DNA of 64,000 nucleotides. It comes from Neolewinella xylanilytica (GTDB lineage: Bacteria; Bacteroidota; Bacteroidia; Chitinophagales; Saprospiraceae). Below the pieces are notes generated by a model. The model was not told the origin of the DNA, did no database searches, and saw nothing but the letters and a program-made list of their open reading frames with translations. This document shows, piece after piece, positions 35,635 to 42,507 of this stretch (position 1 is the stretch's first letter; each line of letters starts with the position of its first letter). A program made the position numbers and the translations under genes. Where the stretch lies: the NCBI RefSeq assembly GCF_002934605.1, contig NZ_PTJC01000005.1:310001-374000 (forward strand), written 5' to 3'.

Positions 35635-36136
35635 ATATGGCTTTCAGCTTAGCTCTACTCCAGGCAGCATCAAGCTCAGGTCCAAACTCCATCGCTAAGT
35701 GTTCGTCCTCCGGATTGTCGTAGGTCGTTAGCTGAATAGGGTTCTTGTGACCCGTCATTCGCATGATTTGCGCATCTGGAAACCGCATGGACCGTAGCAA
35801 GGTAACCGTAGTACGGCGGGCGGTGTGTGAGGTGACTACTGACCACTTAGGCACAACGGTGCCGGCGTAGTCTTTTTGCTCCCCGTCTAGCTGCGTCACG
35901 GTTGTAGCTTCACCTAGTGCAAGTCTAGCTACCTCTTTTAGGTAGTCGTTGAACTTTTGGCCGCTGATTTTCGGCGGGTCAAATTTTGCCGCGCCGACGT
36001 AGCCATACTTTTCCAAAGTGGGAACGATCCAATCCATGACGGGGCCGGCCGCCGTATGATCCGTTTTCCGCTGACGTTCGATCCGGTAACGGTAACCTTT
36101 GCCGCCCGGTAGCGGATGAAAGTCTATTTGTTTCAA
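35633..36136 (-). pseudogene. 3' fragment of a second integrase copy
   Basis: 167 residues nearly identical to the C-terminal 159 residues of the full integrase at 36985-38334, from DFHPLPGGKGYRYRIERQRK to the end. It keeps HTARR (His, Arg), GHKN (His) and TTYDN (Tyr nucleophile) but lacks the catalytic Arg280 and the core-binding and arm-binding domains, so it cannot recombine DNA alone. Its open frame begins exactly at the start of homology with four unrelated residues, suggesting recombination debris rather than a designed protein. Confidence 0.85.
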
Positions 36137-36318
36137 CTTGTGTATTTACTCGTAGTGGAAACATCGTTCAGGAAAGCAAGAGCGTGGCTATAGCCTAAAC
36201 TATAAACCGAAAAAACATCAAAGTGTCGAAATCACTAGATGTTGTGATTTTGATTTCTCAGTTTGGATTCAAAAGTGGTGGATACTTAATTTGTCAAACA
36301 CTAAAACTAAACGCTGTT

Positions 36319-36966
36319 ATGGCCTGTAAAGCTATGGCTTGCGCCATGATCTTATTGTGTGCGTCTAGTTGCCATGTGTTTAAACCTGAAAACCGGCCCC
36401 GAGCTGGTATCTCAAGGCAACAATTGTTTACGGCAACCGCAAACGTGGGGGGTGTTGACAAGGTCCTTCCTACAATGTTTTGGTCGCACTATGATGCGAC
36501 TCAAAGGGGGGGAGTATACTTAGTTATGCCAGATGGAACAGTAAAAGTTTTGGCCGAAAACCCGCCTGATGTTGCTTTAAGCTCCGCTATCACAACTCTA
36601 GCCAAAGCAAAAGTGAAAGATGAGATTGAAGCAGAGGCTAAACTAACGGCCATAACTTCTGTCGCTGAATTAGGATCTCGTAACGCTGCGAATTATATGA
36701 TTCGTGACCTTGCTTTTAGGATTGAGGCATTGCAAAATAATACCGGCGGAATAGATCCTGCAGTCATTGATCTTTACAAAGAGCTACTTACAGTGGCGGA
36801 GAGTGTGAGTGCTTCTGAAAATATCTCGCAATCAGACGTGGCACGTTCAGAAGAGATCACAGCTATAATAAAATTGATAGAAACTCTTAACGATCCAGAA
36901 TATAATGGTATTGAAATCGACCCAGGTCTAATTGACTCGATGCTGAGAAACGCAAGTGAGAGATAA
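36319..36966 (+). CDS. Island lipoprotein of unknown function
   Basis: I start at ATG 36319 (215 residues), which gives a lipoprotein signal with lipobox ASSC (MACKAMACAMILLCASSC); the frame is open from GTG 36223. After the signal comes NVGGVDKVLPTMFWSHYDATQRGGVYLVMPDGTVKVLAENPPDVAL, then long amphipathic helices (AKAKVKDEIEAEAKLTAITSVAELGSRNAANYMIRDLAFRIEALQ). It is AT-rich and reads opposite to both flanking integrase copies. Phage-infection exclusion or envelope change are possible roles for a lipoprotein carried on an element, but nothing in the sequence decides this. Confidence 0.7.
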   Translation: MACKAMACAMILLCASSCHVFKPENRPRAGISRQQLFTATANVGGVDKVLPTMFWSHYDATQRGGVYLVMPDGTVKVLAENPPDVALSSAITTLAKAKVKDEIEAEAKLTAITSVAELGSRNAANYMIRDLAFRIEALQNNTGGIDPAVIDLYKELLTVAESVSASENISQSDVARSEEITAIIKLIETLNDPEYNGIEIDPGLIDSMLRNASER

Positions 36967-36984
36967 GCCTTCTCCAGCATAGAT

Positions 36985-38334
36985 TTATTTCGATCTGCTC
37001 CAAGCAGCATCGAGCTCCGGTCCAAATTCCATCGCTAAGTGTTCGTCCTCCGGATTGTCGTAGGTTGTTAACTGAATAGGGTTCTTGTGTCCCGTCATCC
37101 GCATGATTTGCGCATCTGGAAACCGCATGGACCGTAGCAAAGTAACCGTAGTACGGCGGGCGGTGTGTGAGGTGACTACCGACCACTTAGGCACAACGGT
37201 GCCGGCGTAGTCTTTTTGCTCCCCGTCTAGCTGCGTCACGGTTGTAGCTTCACCTAGTGCAAGTCTAGCTACCTCTTTTAGGTAGTCGTTAAACTTTTGG
37301 CCGCTGATTTTCGGCGGGTCAAACTTCGCCGATCCGATGTAACCGTATTTCTCTATGGTAGGAACAATCCAGTCCATGACGGGACCAGCTGCCGTGTGAT
37401 CCGTTTTCCGCTGGCGTTCGATCCGGTAACGGTAACCTTTGCCGCCTGGTAGCGGATGAAAGTCTTTTCGCTGTAGCTTGCTGTAGTCACTCCATCTTTG
37501 GCCGGTAGCAACCCCGATTAGAAAGAGGTCGCGGACGCGCTCTAACCGGATATTTTCGCTCAGGTCTAATTCTATGAACTTATCCAGCTCAGCCCGGCTA
37601 AGGGCAAGCTTGGGTAGCTTACGGTACTTTTGAGTAGTCCAGTTCTTAAACTTGTAGCCGTAGTCCATAAGGTCACGGTCAGCGGCGCGGCGGGCAATTT
37701 TGCGGAGACTGGTCATCATCTTATGCACCGTTTGCGTACTGTGGCCTTTGGTGCGGAACAGGAACTTTTTTAGGTCGTCAATAGTGAGTTCATCCAATTC
37801 AGCAAAGGCTATTGTCCCCCCGTGCCGGAGGTCCGCGTATTCCCGTAGCAAGTTGACGTGGTTGTTAAGTTTCTTCCAAGTGCTATGCGCCTGACCGGGG
37901 CGGCCCTTCGTGAGGTCGCGGAAGGTTTCGGCAAAGCGGACAAAGTCGGAATGATCCAATTTGCCCCCTGCCGGCTCTATTTGGGGGCGGGGCTTTAGCT
38001 CCAGGCGATATTCTAGTTCAAGCTTAAAGTTATCGGGAGAAAAGGTTGCCAAAGCTTCCGGAGAGTCCAACTGCCAATCTTGGTAGAGAGCCAACGCTTC
38101 GTGTCCGTAACGGTCTAGCCGTTCGTTGAGCTGTTGATTCTCTACGTTCCGGGCGGTCACTTTTGCGCGGCGGGTTTTCGTACTCCACTGTTTCGGGTTG
38201 ACCCTTTCGCCGGTGCTCCATTTGATCCGCTTGCCGTTGACCGTCAAGGTTAGGTAGATAAGCGTCTCCCGCTCCGACTTGTCTTTAAGGATGTACCGAA
38301 CCCGCACGGGGTGCCGTCTGCTAGCGTGTGTCAT
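36985..38334 (-). CDS. Tyrosine recombinase / integrase
   Basis: 449 residues. An N-terminal arm-binding domain (about 10-100, with the LTVNGKRIKWSTGERVNPKQW pattern of Bacteroidota integrases) is followed by a SAM-like core-binding domain (about 125-235) and the catalytic domain. Active-site residues are Arg280 (TGQRWSD), His390 and Arg393 (SHTARR), His416 (GHKN) and nucleophile Tyr425 (TTYD). It should catalyse integration and excision at the tRNA-Val att site, 165 bp away. Repeats that could be arm-type binding sites occupy 38339-38388, directly upstream of the start, so autoregulation by the integrase is likely. Confidence 0.95.
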   Translation of the reverse strand: MTHASRRHPVRVRYILKDKSERETLIYLTLTVNGKRIKWSTGERVNPKQWSTKTRRAKVTARNVENQQLNERLDRYGHEALALYQDWQLDSPEALATFSPDNFKLELEYRLELKPRPQIEPAGGKLDHSDFVRFAETFRDLTKGRPGQAHSTWKKLNNHVNLLREYADLRHGGTIAFAELDELTIDDLKKFLFRTKGHSTQTVHKMMTSLRKIARRAADRDLMDYGYKFKNWTTQKYRKLPKLALSRAELDKFIELDLSENIRLERVRDLFLIGVATGQRWSDYSKLQRKDFHPLPGGKGYRYRIERQRKTDHTAAGPVMDWIVPTIEKYGYIGSAKFDPPKISGQKFNDYLKEVARLALGEATTVTQLDGEQKDYAGTVVPKWSVVTSHTARRTTVTLLRSMRFPDAQIMRMTGHKNPIQLTTYDNPEDEHLAMEFGPELDAAWSRSK

Positions 38335-38338
38335 GTGC

Positions 38339-38388
38339 CTTATTTGTCCCCCAAGATAAGACAGGGGACGTTTAAGGGGACAAATAAG
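38339..38388. repeat. Right border repeats upstream of the integrase (candidate arm sites)
   Basis: CTTATTTGTCCCC at 38339-38351 is the reverse complement of GGGGACAAATAAG at 38376-38388. The latter ends the 25 bp repeat (38364-38388) shared with 25439-25463. Three copies in two orientations around one recombinase gene fit binding sites for the integrase arm domain or its accessory factor. Confidence 0.8.
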
Positions 38389-38498
38389 CCGGTCTTGTTG
38401 GTTTCTGTTGGGTGTTGTTAAGAGTATTGGGCGGCTGAAACCTAGTATTTATGTCAGGTTTTGACAGGTTTTGTATCTTAGGTTTTCTTAGGGTTCAG

Positions 38499-38514
38499 GT
38501 CTCTCAGCGACCAC
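38499..38514. other. attR of the tRNA-Val island
   Basis: Exact copy of the 16 bp at the tRNA-Val 3' end (25367-25382). Chromosomal sequence, including a terminator, resumes immediately to the right. Confidence 0.9.
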
Positions 38515-38545
38515 ATCCCTTATTCAGCAGCCGCGGCTGCCCCGG

Positions 38546-38584
38546 AACGCCCGGCCAGTTCTCTGGTCGGGCGTTTCTGTTTTG
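38546..38584 (+). terminator. Displaced terminator of tRNA-Val
   Basis: AACGCCCGGCCAG (38546-38558) pairs with CTGGTCGGGCGTT (38563-38575; one G-T pair) around TTCT, followed by TTCTGTTTT. It sits 31 bp after attR, the place expected for the original tRNA terminator before the island inserted. Confidence 0.8.
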
Positions 38585-38778
38585 GTTCCATCCTCTACGC
38601 TGCTGGCATACAATCTCTACCGGGCCAATCCGCCCCGTAGCCGCGCCTGCCATAAACGGGCCCCGCTTTTGCTTACGCGATCCGGGCAAGGAGATGCAGA
38701 ATCTGCATGATTTCCAAAATGTAGAAAGCATCTAGAACTTTCAATCTGTAGAGTGCTGATTTAGAGGAGTAATTCTGC

Positions 38779-38794
38779 TGGCACGCTACTTGCC
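38779..38794 (+). promoter_or_regulatory. Sigma-54 promoter P1
   Basis: TGGCACGCTACTTGCC matches the sigma-54 consensus TGGCAC-N5-TTGC exactly, with GG (-24) at 38780-38781 and GC (-12) at 38792-38793. A palindrome ATGCAGA-A-TCTGCAT at 38694-38708 lies about 100 bp ahead of the predicted start, a normal distance for an enhancer-binding protein site. Confidence 0.85.
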
Positions 38795-38804
38795 CTTATG
38801 CTGC

Positions 38805-39166
38805 CGACACCCGCTCGATAGTTCGAGCCTTATGAACAAATGCAGTGCCGCCCTGATGGCGCGCCCTCGCTACTTAACGTTAATTATGTAAGATCACAAC
38901 CGCGGTGGAAACGGAATTTTATTCCACCGCGGCTGTGGTCCAGCGAGACCGCCGGGCATCCATCCCGTCTGATTCGTAGCATCCCGGTTGACTACCTGAT
39001 CGGTTCGTCGACACCTCGGGATTTCCCAACTGTCCGCAGCGGGAAGTGCTACACCCGGTCTTAGCAAGATCCAAGTGGCCGTTACTGCCACCAACTTATA
39101 GTGTCTATTGTGTTGTCAAGTGTCTATAACTGAAGTGGCCCGGCAAACGCCGGGCCACGTTTTTTT
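38805..39166 (+). ncRNA. Predicted sigma-54-driven small transcript 1
   Basis: Runs from the predicted start of P1 to the T-tract after the hairpin at 39135-39158. It contains a perfect 11 bp stem-loop (CCGCGGTGGAA, 38901-38911 with 38923-38933), the ATGAACAAATGCA element at 38832-38844, and no credible long frame. The ATG could encode a 19-residue peptide starting MNKC. Whether the product is an RNA or a peptide cannot be decided from the sequence. Confidence 0.55.
39135..39166 (+). terminator. Hairpin terminator A of the GTGGCCCGG family
   Basis: GTGGCCCGGC (39135-39144), loop AAAC, GCCGGGCCAC (39149-39158), then GTTTTTTT. It is preceded by an ATTGTGTTGTCAAGTGTC leader (39107-39124) conserved ahead of hairpins B and C. 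Confidence 0.92.
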
Positions 39167-39834
39167 GTGGAAACGACACTTCGGGCGTAGCACACGCTTC
39201 CTCCGCCGGGCGATCCGATAGCGTGCCGTCCCGGCAAGGGGAATTTGCCGCCAGGCTCCGGTGATGCGCCCATACTCACCAAAAGCTTTACCCAATCGTC
39301 AAACTGGCTTAACGTAGCCGTAGCCATGGGGGCCTACCTTTACCGAGCGGAGGAAAGACTTAATCCTAGTTGACGTGTATTGCCTCATCGTTTAGCCTAC
39401 CTTTTCCAGTGAGCCTTTGCATTTTGAATTGATCGTTCCGTTTTGGGACGGTCTTTTCTTTTTACGGAAATTACCCATTGGACCGTTGACGGTTTGCCAC
39501 GGAGGGCAGCGAACGGGGGCCTTCCGGATTGAAGATGTCGTAAACGGTTTCATACGGTGCCACTGGGTGGCGCGAGGCCGGTCAGTGGGCCACTGTTCCC
39601 CACCGGAATTCACCATCGCGCGGTTCGCTAGTGGAATGGGGAAAGTCCGCACCCGCGCTCCGGCGCCAAAAACTGCCGCGTCCGCGTCCTTCCTTCCGCT
39701 TCGCCGTCGTGGGTAACTATGGCCGACCGCATCGGTTGATACATGTATGGACAATCGATGGAATAATTCCAAATATGGGAATTAATCGTCAAAAATATAA
39801 AGTGTAAAAAGCTGGTAGCTAATAAATTGAATAG
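39167..39834. other. Gene-poor spacer between transcripts 1 and 2
   Basis: I see no credible gene. A short hairpin with T-tract (CCGT...ACGG then TCTTTTCTTTTT) lies near 39430-39457. Palindromes GGAATAATTCC (39760-39770) and ATACATGTAT (near 39739-39748) precede promoter P2 and may be regulator sites. Confidence 0.5.
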
Positions 39835-39850
39835 TGGCACGGGGGTTGCT
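39835..39850 (+). promoter_or_regulatory. Sigma-54 promoter P2
   Basis: TGGCACGGGGGTTGCT is a perfect sigma-54 consensus (GG at 39836-39837, GC at 39848-39849). The AT-rich upstream stretch ATAAAGTGTAAAAAGCT (near 39797-39813) resembles one upstream of P3 (40366-40381). Confidence 0.9.
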
Positions 39851-39861
39851 ATTACTTGGCA

Positions 39862-40237
39862 TGACCTGCTCCGTTGAAGAGCGAATGAACAAATGCAATC
39901 CATGTTTTCAAGAGCCGACTAACTACGGGCTTAGGGCATTATGTACAGACACCGTGACTGGCGAAAGAGACTGAATAGAGCGCCAGACACATTGTTGCCG
40001 GACCCCAAACCGGATTCCGGCGGGTTTTAGTATTGTTTTTCCCTTGTTGACCGCCCACCCGGCCGGCCACTCGGGCGACGGGATTAGGCCCCCGTTGCCC
40101 CGTCGGCCGGGGGGCATTTTAATCCCTCACGACTAAACGCACCGTGGCTATCGACGCCCCGATGATATCTTCTTTCAATTGTGTAATTCATGTGTAATTG
40201 CTATACGTGGCCCGGCGCTCGCCGGGCCACTTTTTTT
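39862..40237 (+). ncRNA. Predicted sigma-54-driven small transcript 2
   Basis: Runs from the predicted P2 start to the T-tract after hairpin B. It begins with a region containing ATGAACAAATGCA (39885-39897), the same 13 bp as in transcript 1 at nearly the same distance from the promoter (50 versus 53 bp). A 29-residue MNKC-type frame starts there. The middle has GC-rich stretches that can pair (for example near 40040-40120). No long credible frame. Confidence 0.55.
40207..40237 (+). terminator. Hairpin terminator B of the GTGGCCCGG family
   Basis: GTGGCCCGGC (40207-40216), loop GCTC, GCCGGGCCAC (40221-40230), then TTTTTTT. The leader AATTGTGTAATTCATGTGT (40177-40195) matches those of hairpins A and C. 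Confidence 0.93.
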
Positions 40238-40420
40238 GCGTTGGGGGTGGCGGTGCTCATCCGGTGACTAAGGGGGCAGGGAAAATAATATTCCAGGAAG
40301 CGTGCCGAATGACGGTATGGCACACCGGTAGCGATTCAGCCTTTGGAAGTTTTCCGGCGTCTGGAATAAATGTGAAAAGCTATTATGCGTAATAATATGA
40401 AAGTCAGTTGCCATATAAAA

Positions 40421-40436
40421 TGGCACGGGCCTTGCT
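40421..40436 (+). promoter_or_regulatory. Sigma-54 promoter P3
   Basis: TGGCACGGGCCTTGCT is a perfect sigma-54 consensus (GG at 40422-40423, GC at 40434-40435). It lies inside a short open frame (40385-40585) that I reject as a gene. Confidence 0.88.
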
Positions 40437-40447
40437 CCTCTTACCGT

Positions 40448-40757
40448 ATCCTGGCAATCCGGCAAAAGCGGAAAACGATCCACTCGGAAGGCCGGCGCAC
40501 CCAAATTAATCCAGGCCTAGCTTCCGCCACCGTGCGGGGTTGCTTGCGGGCCTACCAGATAAAGGTGTTTTACTGTTTTGATTAGATAACTTTTGGGTCC
40601 TCGTGGCGGCAGGCAATTGATCTTGCCGCACCCGAGGCCTTTTTCGCCGCGATGATCGCGCCTAAAACTCAAGATAAGTGTCGATTGACACGCCTATGTA
40701 ATTGTGTTATTCAAGTGTCGTATTTACGTGGCCCGGATAGTTCCGGGCCGCTTCTTT
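40448..40757 (+). ncRNA. Predicted sigma-54-driven small transcript 3
   Basis: Runs from the predicted P3 start to the T-rich tract after hairpin C, about 310 nt. At the position of the ATGAACAAATGCA element of transcripts 1 and 2 there is a diverged version (AATCCGGCAAAAGCGG, near 40456-40471) without an ATG. That argues for an RNA product rather than a shared peptide. Confidence 0.5.
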
Positions 40758-40758
40758 T
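40728..40758 (+). terminator. Hairpin terminator C of the GTGGCCCGG family
   Basis: GTGGCCCGGA (40728-40737) pairs with TCCGGGCCGC (40742-40751) around TAGT, followed by TTCTTTTT. The leader TAATTGTGTTATTCAAGTGT (40699-40718) is conserved. Confidence 0.88.
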
Positions 40759-41077
40759 TACGGCATATCGATCCGGGGATCCGGCGGGGGTGACCGTTGA
40801 TCCCGATGCTTTTCCGAGCAAGTCACGCTTCCGTATGGATGCGCCCGCCCCTTTTCCCGGCCTCCCGACAACGTATAGGGCGTACTACCCCCTCCATTAT
40901 TTTCATCAGACGGATCGGTCAGGTGCTTTTCCGTGGCTGCCTCAATAGTCCCTGCCGCAGAAAGGCAACCATCGGATGGCTTTAGCATACTGTCTGAAAT
41001 CCGTACCCTTTCCATGCGTTGGAACATATTTCATCCATATACATTCGTAAATGATTGTTTTACAGATCAATAAATAT

Positions 41078-41093
41078 TGGTATTCTCTTTGAT
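41078..41093 (+). promoter_or_regulatory. Weak sigma-54-like promoter of the 155-residue secreted protein
   Basis: TGGTATTCTCTTTGAT has the -24 GG (41079-41080), but the invariant -12 GC is GA here. It lies about 87 bp upstream of the start codon. Listed because neighbouring units use sigma-54; the match alone is not convincing. Confidence 0.3.
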
Positions 41094-41179
41094 ATAGAGT
41101 AGGCACAGACACGGTGCCCAAATGGGTGCCAATAAAACAGGGGTATACCATCCCTCACTTTGATCAAACTCTATTGATA

Positions 41180-41647
41180 ATGATTACGCTCCTTAACAAC
41201 CGATTTTCCCGCCCCGGCATTTTTACGCTATTTGTGGCGCTCATGCTTACCACCGCTAGCCATGTTCATGCCCAGGAGGCGAAGGAAAGCGATAGGTGGC
41301 AAACTAGTTACGATGGCGAGTTATCCCCGGAAAAAACCCTGGTCGCTTCGCTGATTTCTTTTGGCGGCGAAGCGCAGGAGAAGGTCAATCACCTCCGTTG
41401 GACGGCCGGAAATACCAACACGGCGATGTACTTCAGCGTCGAACGTAGTAAGAGCGGAAACGCCTGGGAGGAGGTCGCCGTGTTTAAGGGAGGGGACGCT
41501 TCCGATGCGGTAACGGAGTACCTTTTCGTCGACACGAATCCGGCCGCTATCACCCAGTACCGGCTTCGTATGGAAAGGAACGGCGCGGTCTCGTACCTGA
41601 CCGAAGCCGTTGAGGTGTTCAGGTGGAATGCAGTTTCCGAGTTGTAA
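41180..41647 (+). CDS. Small secreted protein with a single 'VERS' fibronectin-like module
   Basis: Start chosen at ATG 41180 (155 residues), giving a signal peptide (about 1-32, IFTLFVALMLTTASHVHAQ). The mature part contains one module, VNHLRWTAGNTNTAMYFSVERSKSGNAWEEVAVFKG...TEYLFVDTNPAAITQYRLRMERNGAVSYLTEAVEV. This is the LxWxTxxExxxxxFxVERS repeat that normally sits just before T9SS sorting domains in Bacteroidota surface proteins. Here the sorting domain and any catalytic part are missing. It is either a remnant or a stand-alone periplasmic or secreted module. The LamG protein at 42508 has a full version of the same module. Confidence 0.7.
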   Translation: MITLLNNRFSRPGIFTLFVALMLTTASHVHAQEAKESDRWQTSYDGELSPEKTLVASLISFGGEAQEKVNHLRWTAGNTNTAMYFSVERSKSGNAWEEVAVFKGGDASDAVTEYLFVDTNPAAITQYRLRMERNGAVSYLTEAVEVFRWNAVSEL

Positions 41648-41678
41648 ACAAACCAACGCCCCCTTAAGCGGCTCATGA

Positions 41679-41714
41679 CGAATAGCCCGACTGGGTACCC
41701 GGTCGGGCTATTCG
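41679..41714 (+). terminator. Terminator of the small secreted protein gene
   Basis: CGAATAGCCCGAC (41679-41691) pairs perfectly over 13 bp with GTCGGGCTATTCG (41702-41714). A weak T-rich stretch (TATTTG) follows. Confidence 0.85.
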
Positions 41715-42457
41715 TATTTGGGGAACTCAGCTCGGTTAGCCAGTGAAAGCGCTTGCTTATTTAGCTTGCGGAGTAAACGGCGCCGGGGCAGCCGCTTCCG
41801 CGGTGGTCGGGCAGGTTAGCGGTATTTAGATAGCAGTGACCGCTACTGGTCGTGCTATCGGAATAACGACACTTTGTGGTTGCCGGCACATCGGATGCCG
41901 CGGTAGCCGGGGTAGGCCCCTAGGGGTCACGGCGCGAAGTCAGGACGGGCCACGACTTGCCATCGCGTCGTTGGCCTTCCCAACTGAAAACCTTGGGTAG
42001 TTTCGCGATCTTAGGGTAAGGTCCCGTAAGGTTGAGCCTGCGCGACTTTCACGCGCTCGCCGGGCACCACGCTGCCGGCGTCCTAGCTCCGCCCAACTTC
42101 GATCTTCGACCCATAGCTATCTAGCCCGGAGGCAAATCCGGCTGGAATGCTCTGTCCACCCGCTTGCATACCGGCCGGTCAACCTACCTCAATCAACGGT
42201 ACTACTCAATGAAAGGTAACCCATAGACCGGTCCGACGCCTGCGTGTTGAGGGCGTCCTGACGCGGATAAGACCACTCCATCGGGTAGTTTCAACCAATG
42301 AGGCTCACTGGCGGAAAGGCTGTAGGAAAAGTCGGGAATTGGGGGGATCGCCCGGCCGTGTTCAGATTTCGGACCCCTGCCATTTTTTGGAACGAATAAT
42401 CATTATGTGTCTATGTAAAATATTGAATACAAAGTAGTTGTATTGCGGAACGTCGTT
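41715..42457. other. Gene-free region
   Basis: About 740 bp with no credible reading frame, sigma-54 consensus or GTGGCCCGG hairpin on either strand. GC-rich short repeats of no clear meaning occur. It may be a decayed gene. Confidence 0.5.
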
Positions 42458-42473
42458 TGGTATAGGGCAGGCA
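42458..42473 (+). promoter_or_regulatory. Probable sigma-54 promoter of the LamG protein gene
   Basis: TGGTATAGGGCAGGCA keeps the -24 GG (42459-42460) and the -12 GC (42471-42472) at correct spacing, but differs from the consensus in between (GGC instead of TGC). It lies 35 bp ahead of the start codon. Confidence 0.45.
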
Positions 42474-42507
42474 ACTTATAGACATCCGCACACAATTATT
42501 ACTAACA

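Larger units (their letters stand above)
25367..38514. mobile_element. 13.1 kb integrative element in tRNA-Val
   Basis: The borders are 16 bp direct repeats of the tRNA-Val 3' end. A tyrosine integrase lies next to the right border and reads inward. The element has an excisionase-like HTH gene, a putative Rep gene beside a long hairpin, a type IIG restriction-modification enzyme, a DUF3800 gene and several genes without recognised function. Its base composition is clearly more AT-rich than the flanking chromosome. No recognisable conjugation machinery, phage structural genes or transposase is present, so it is best described as an integrative or mobilisable element or a phage satellite carrying defence cargo; which of these is not settled by the sequence. 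Confidence 0.88.

Noticed and set aside
25383-38498. Retron or other reverse-transcriptase defence system
   Set aside because: No reverse transcriptase motif (YxDD) in any island protein, so the structured noncoding segment is not a retron RNA.
38585-38778. Further sigma-54 promoter at the TGGCATACAATCTCTA site near 38605
   Set aside because: The -12 element lacks TGC at the required spacing.
39417-39772. Opposing frames of about 100-126 codons
   Set aside because: No motifs, no start context, overlap on both strands and lie in the spacer between sigma-54 units.
40385-40585. 66-codon frame near P3
   Set aside because: It spans the perfect sigma-54 promoter at 40421 and has no recognisable features; the promoter reading explains the sequence better.
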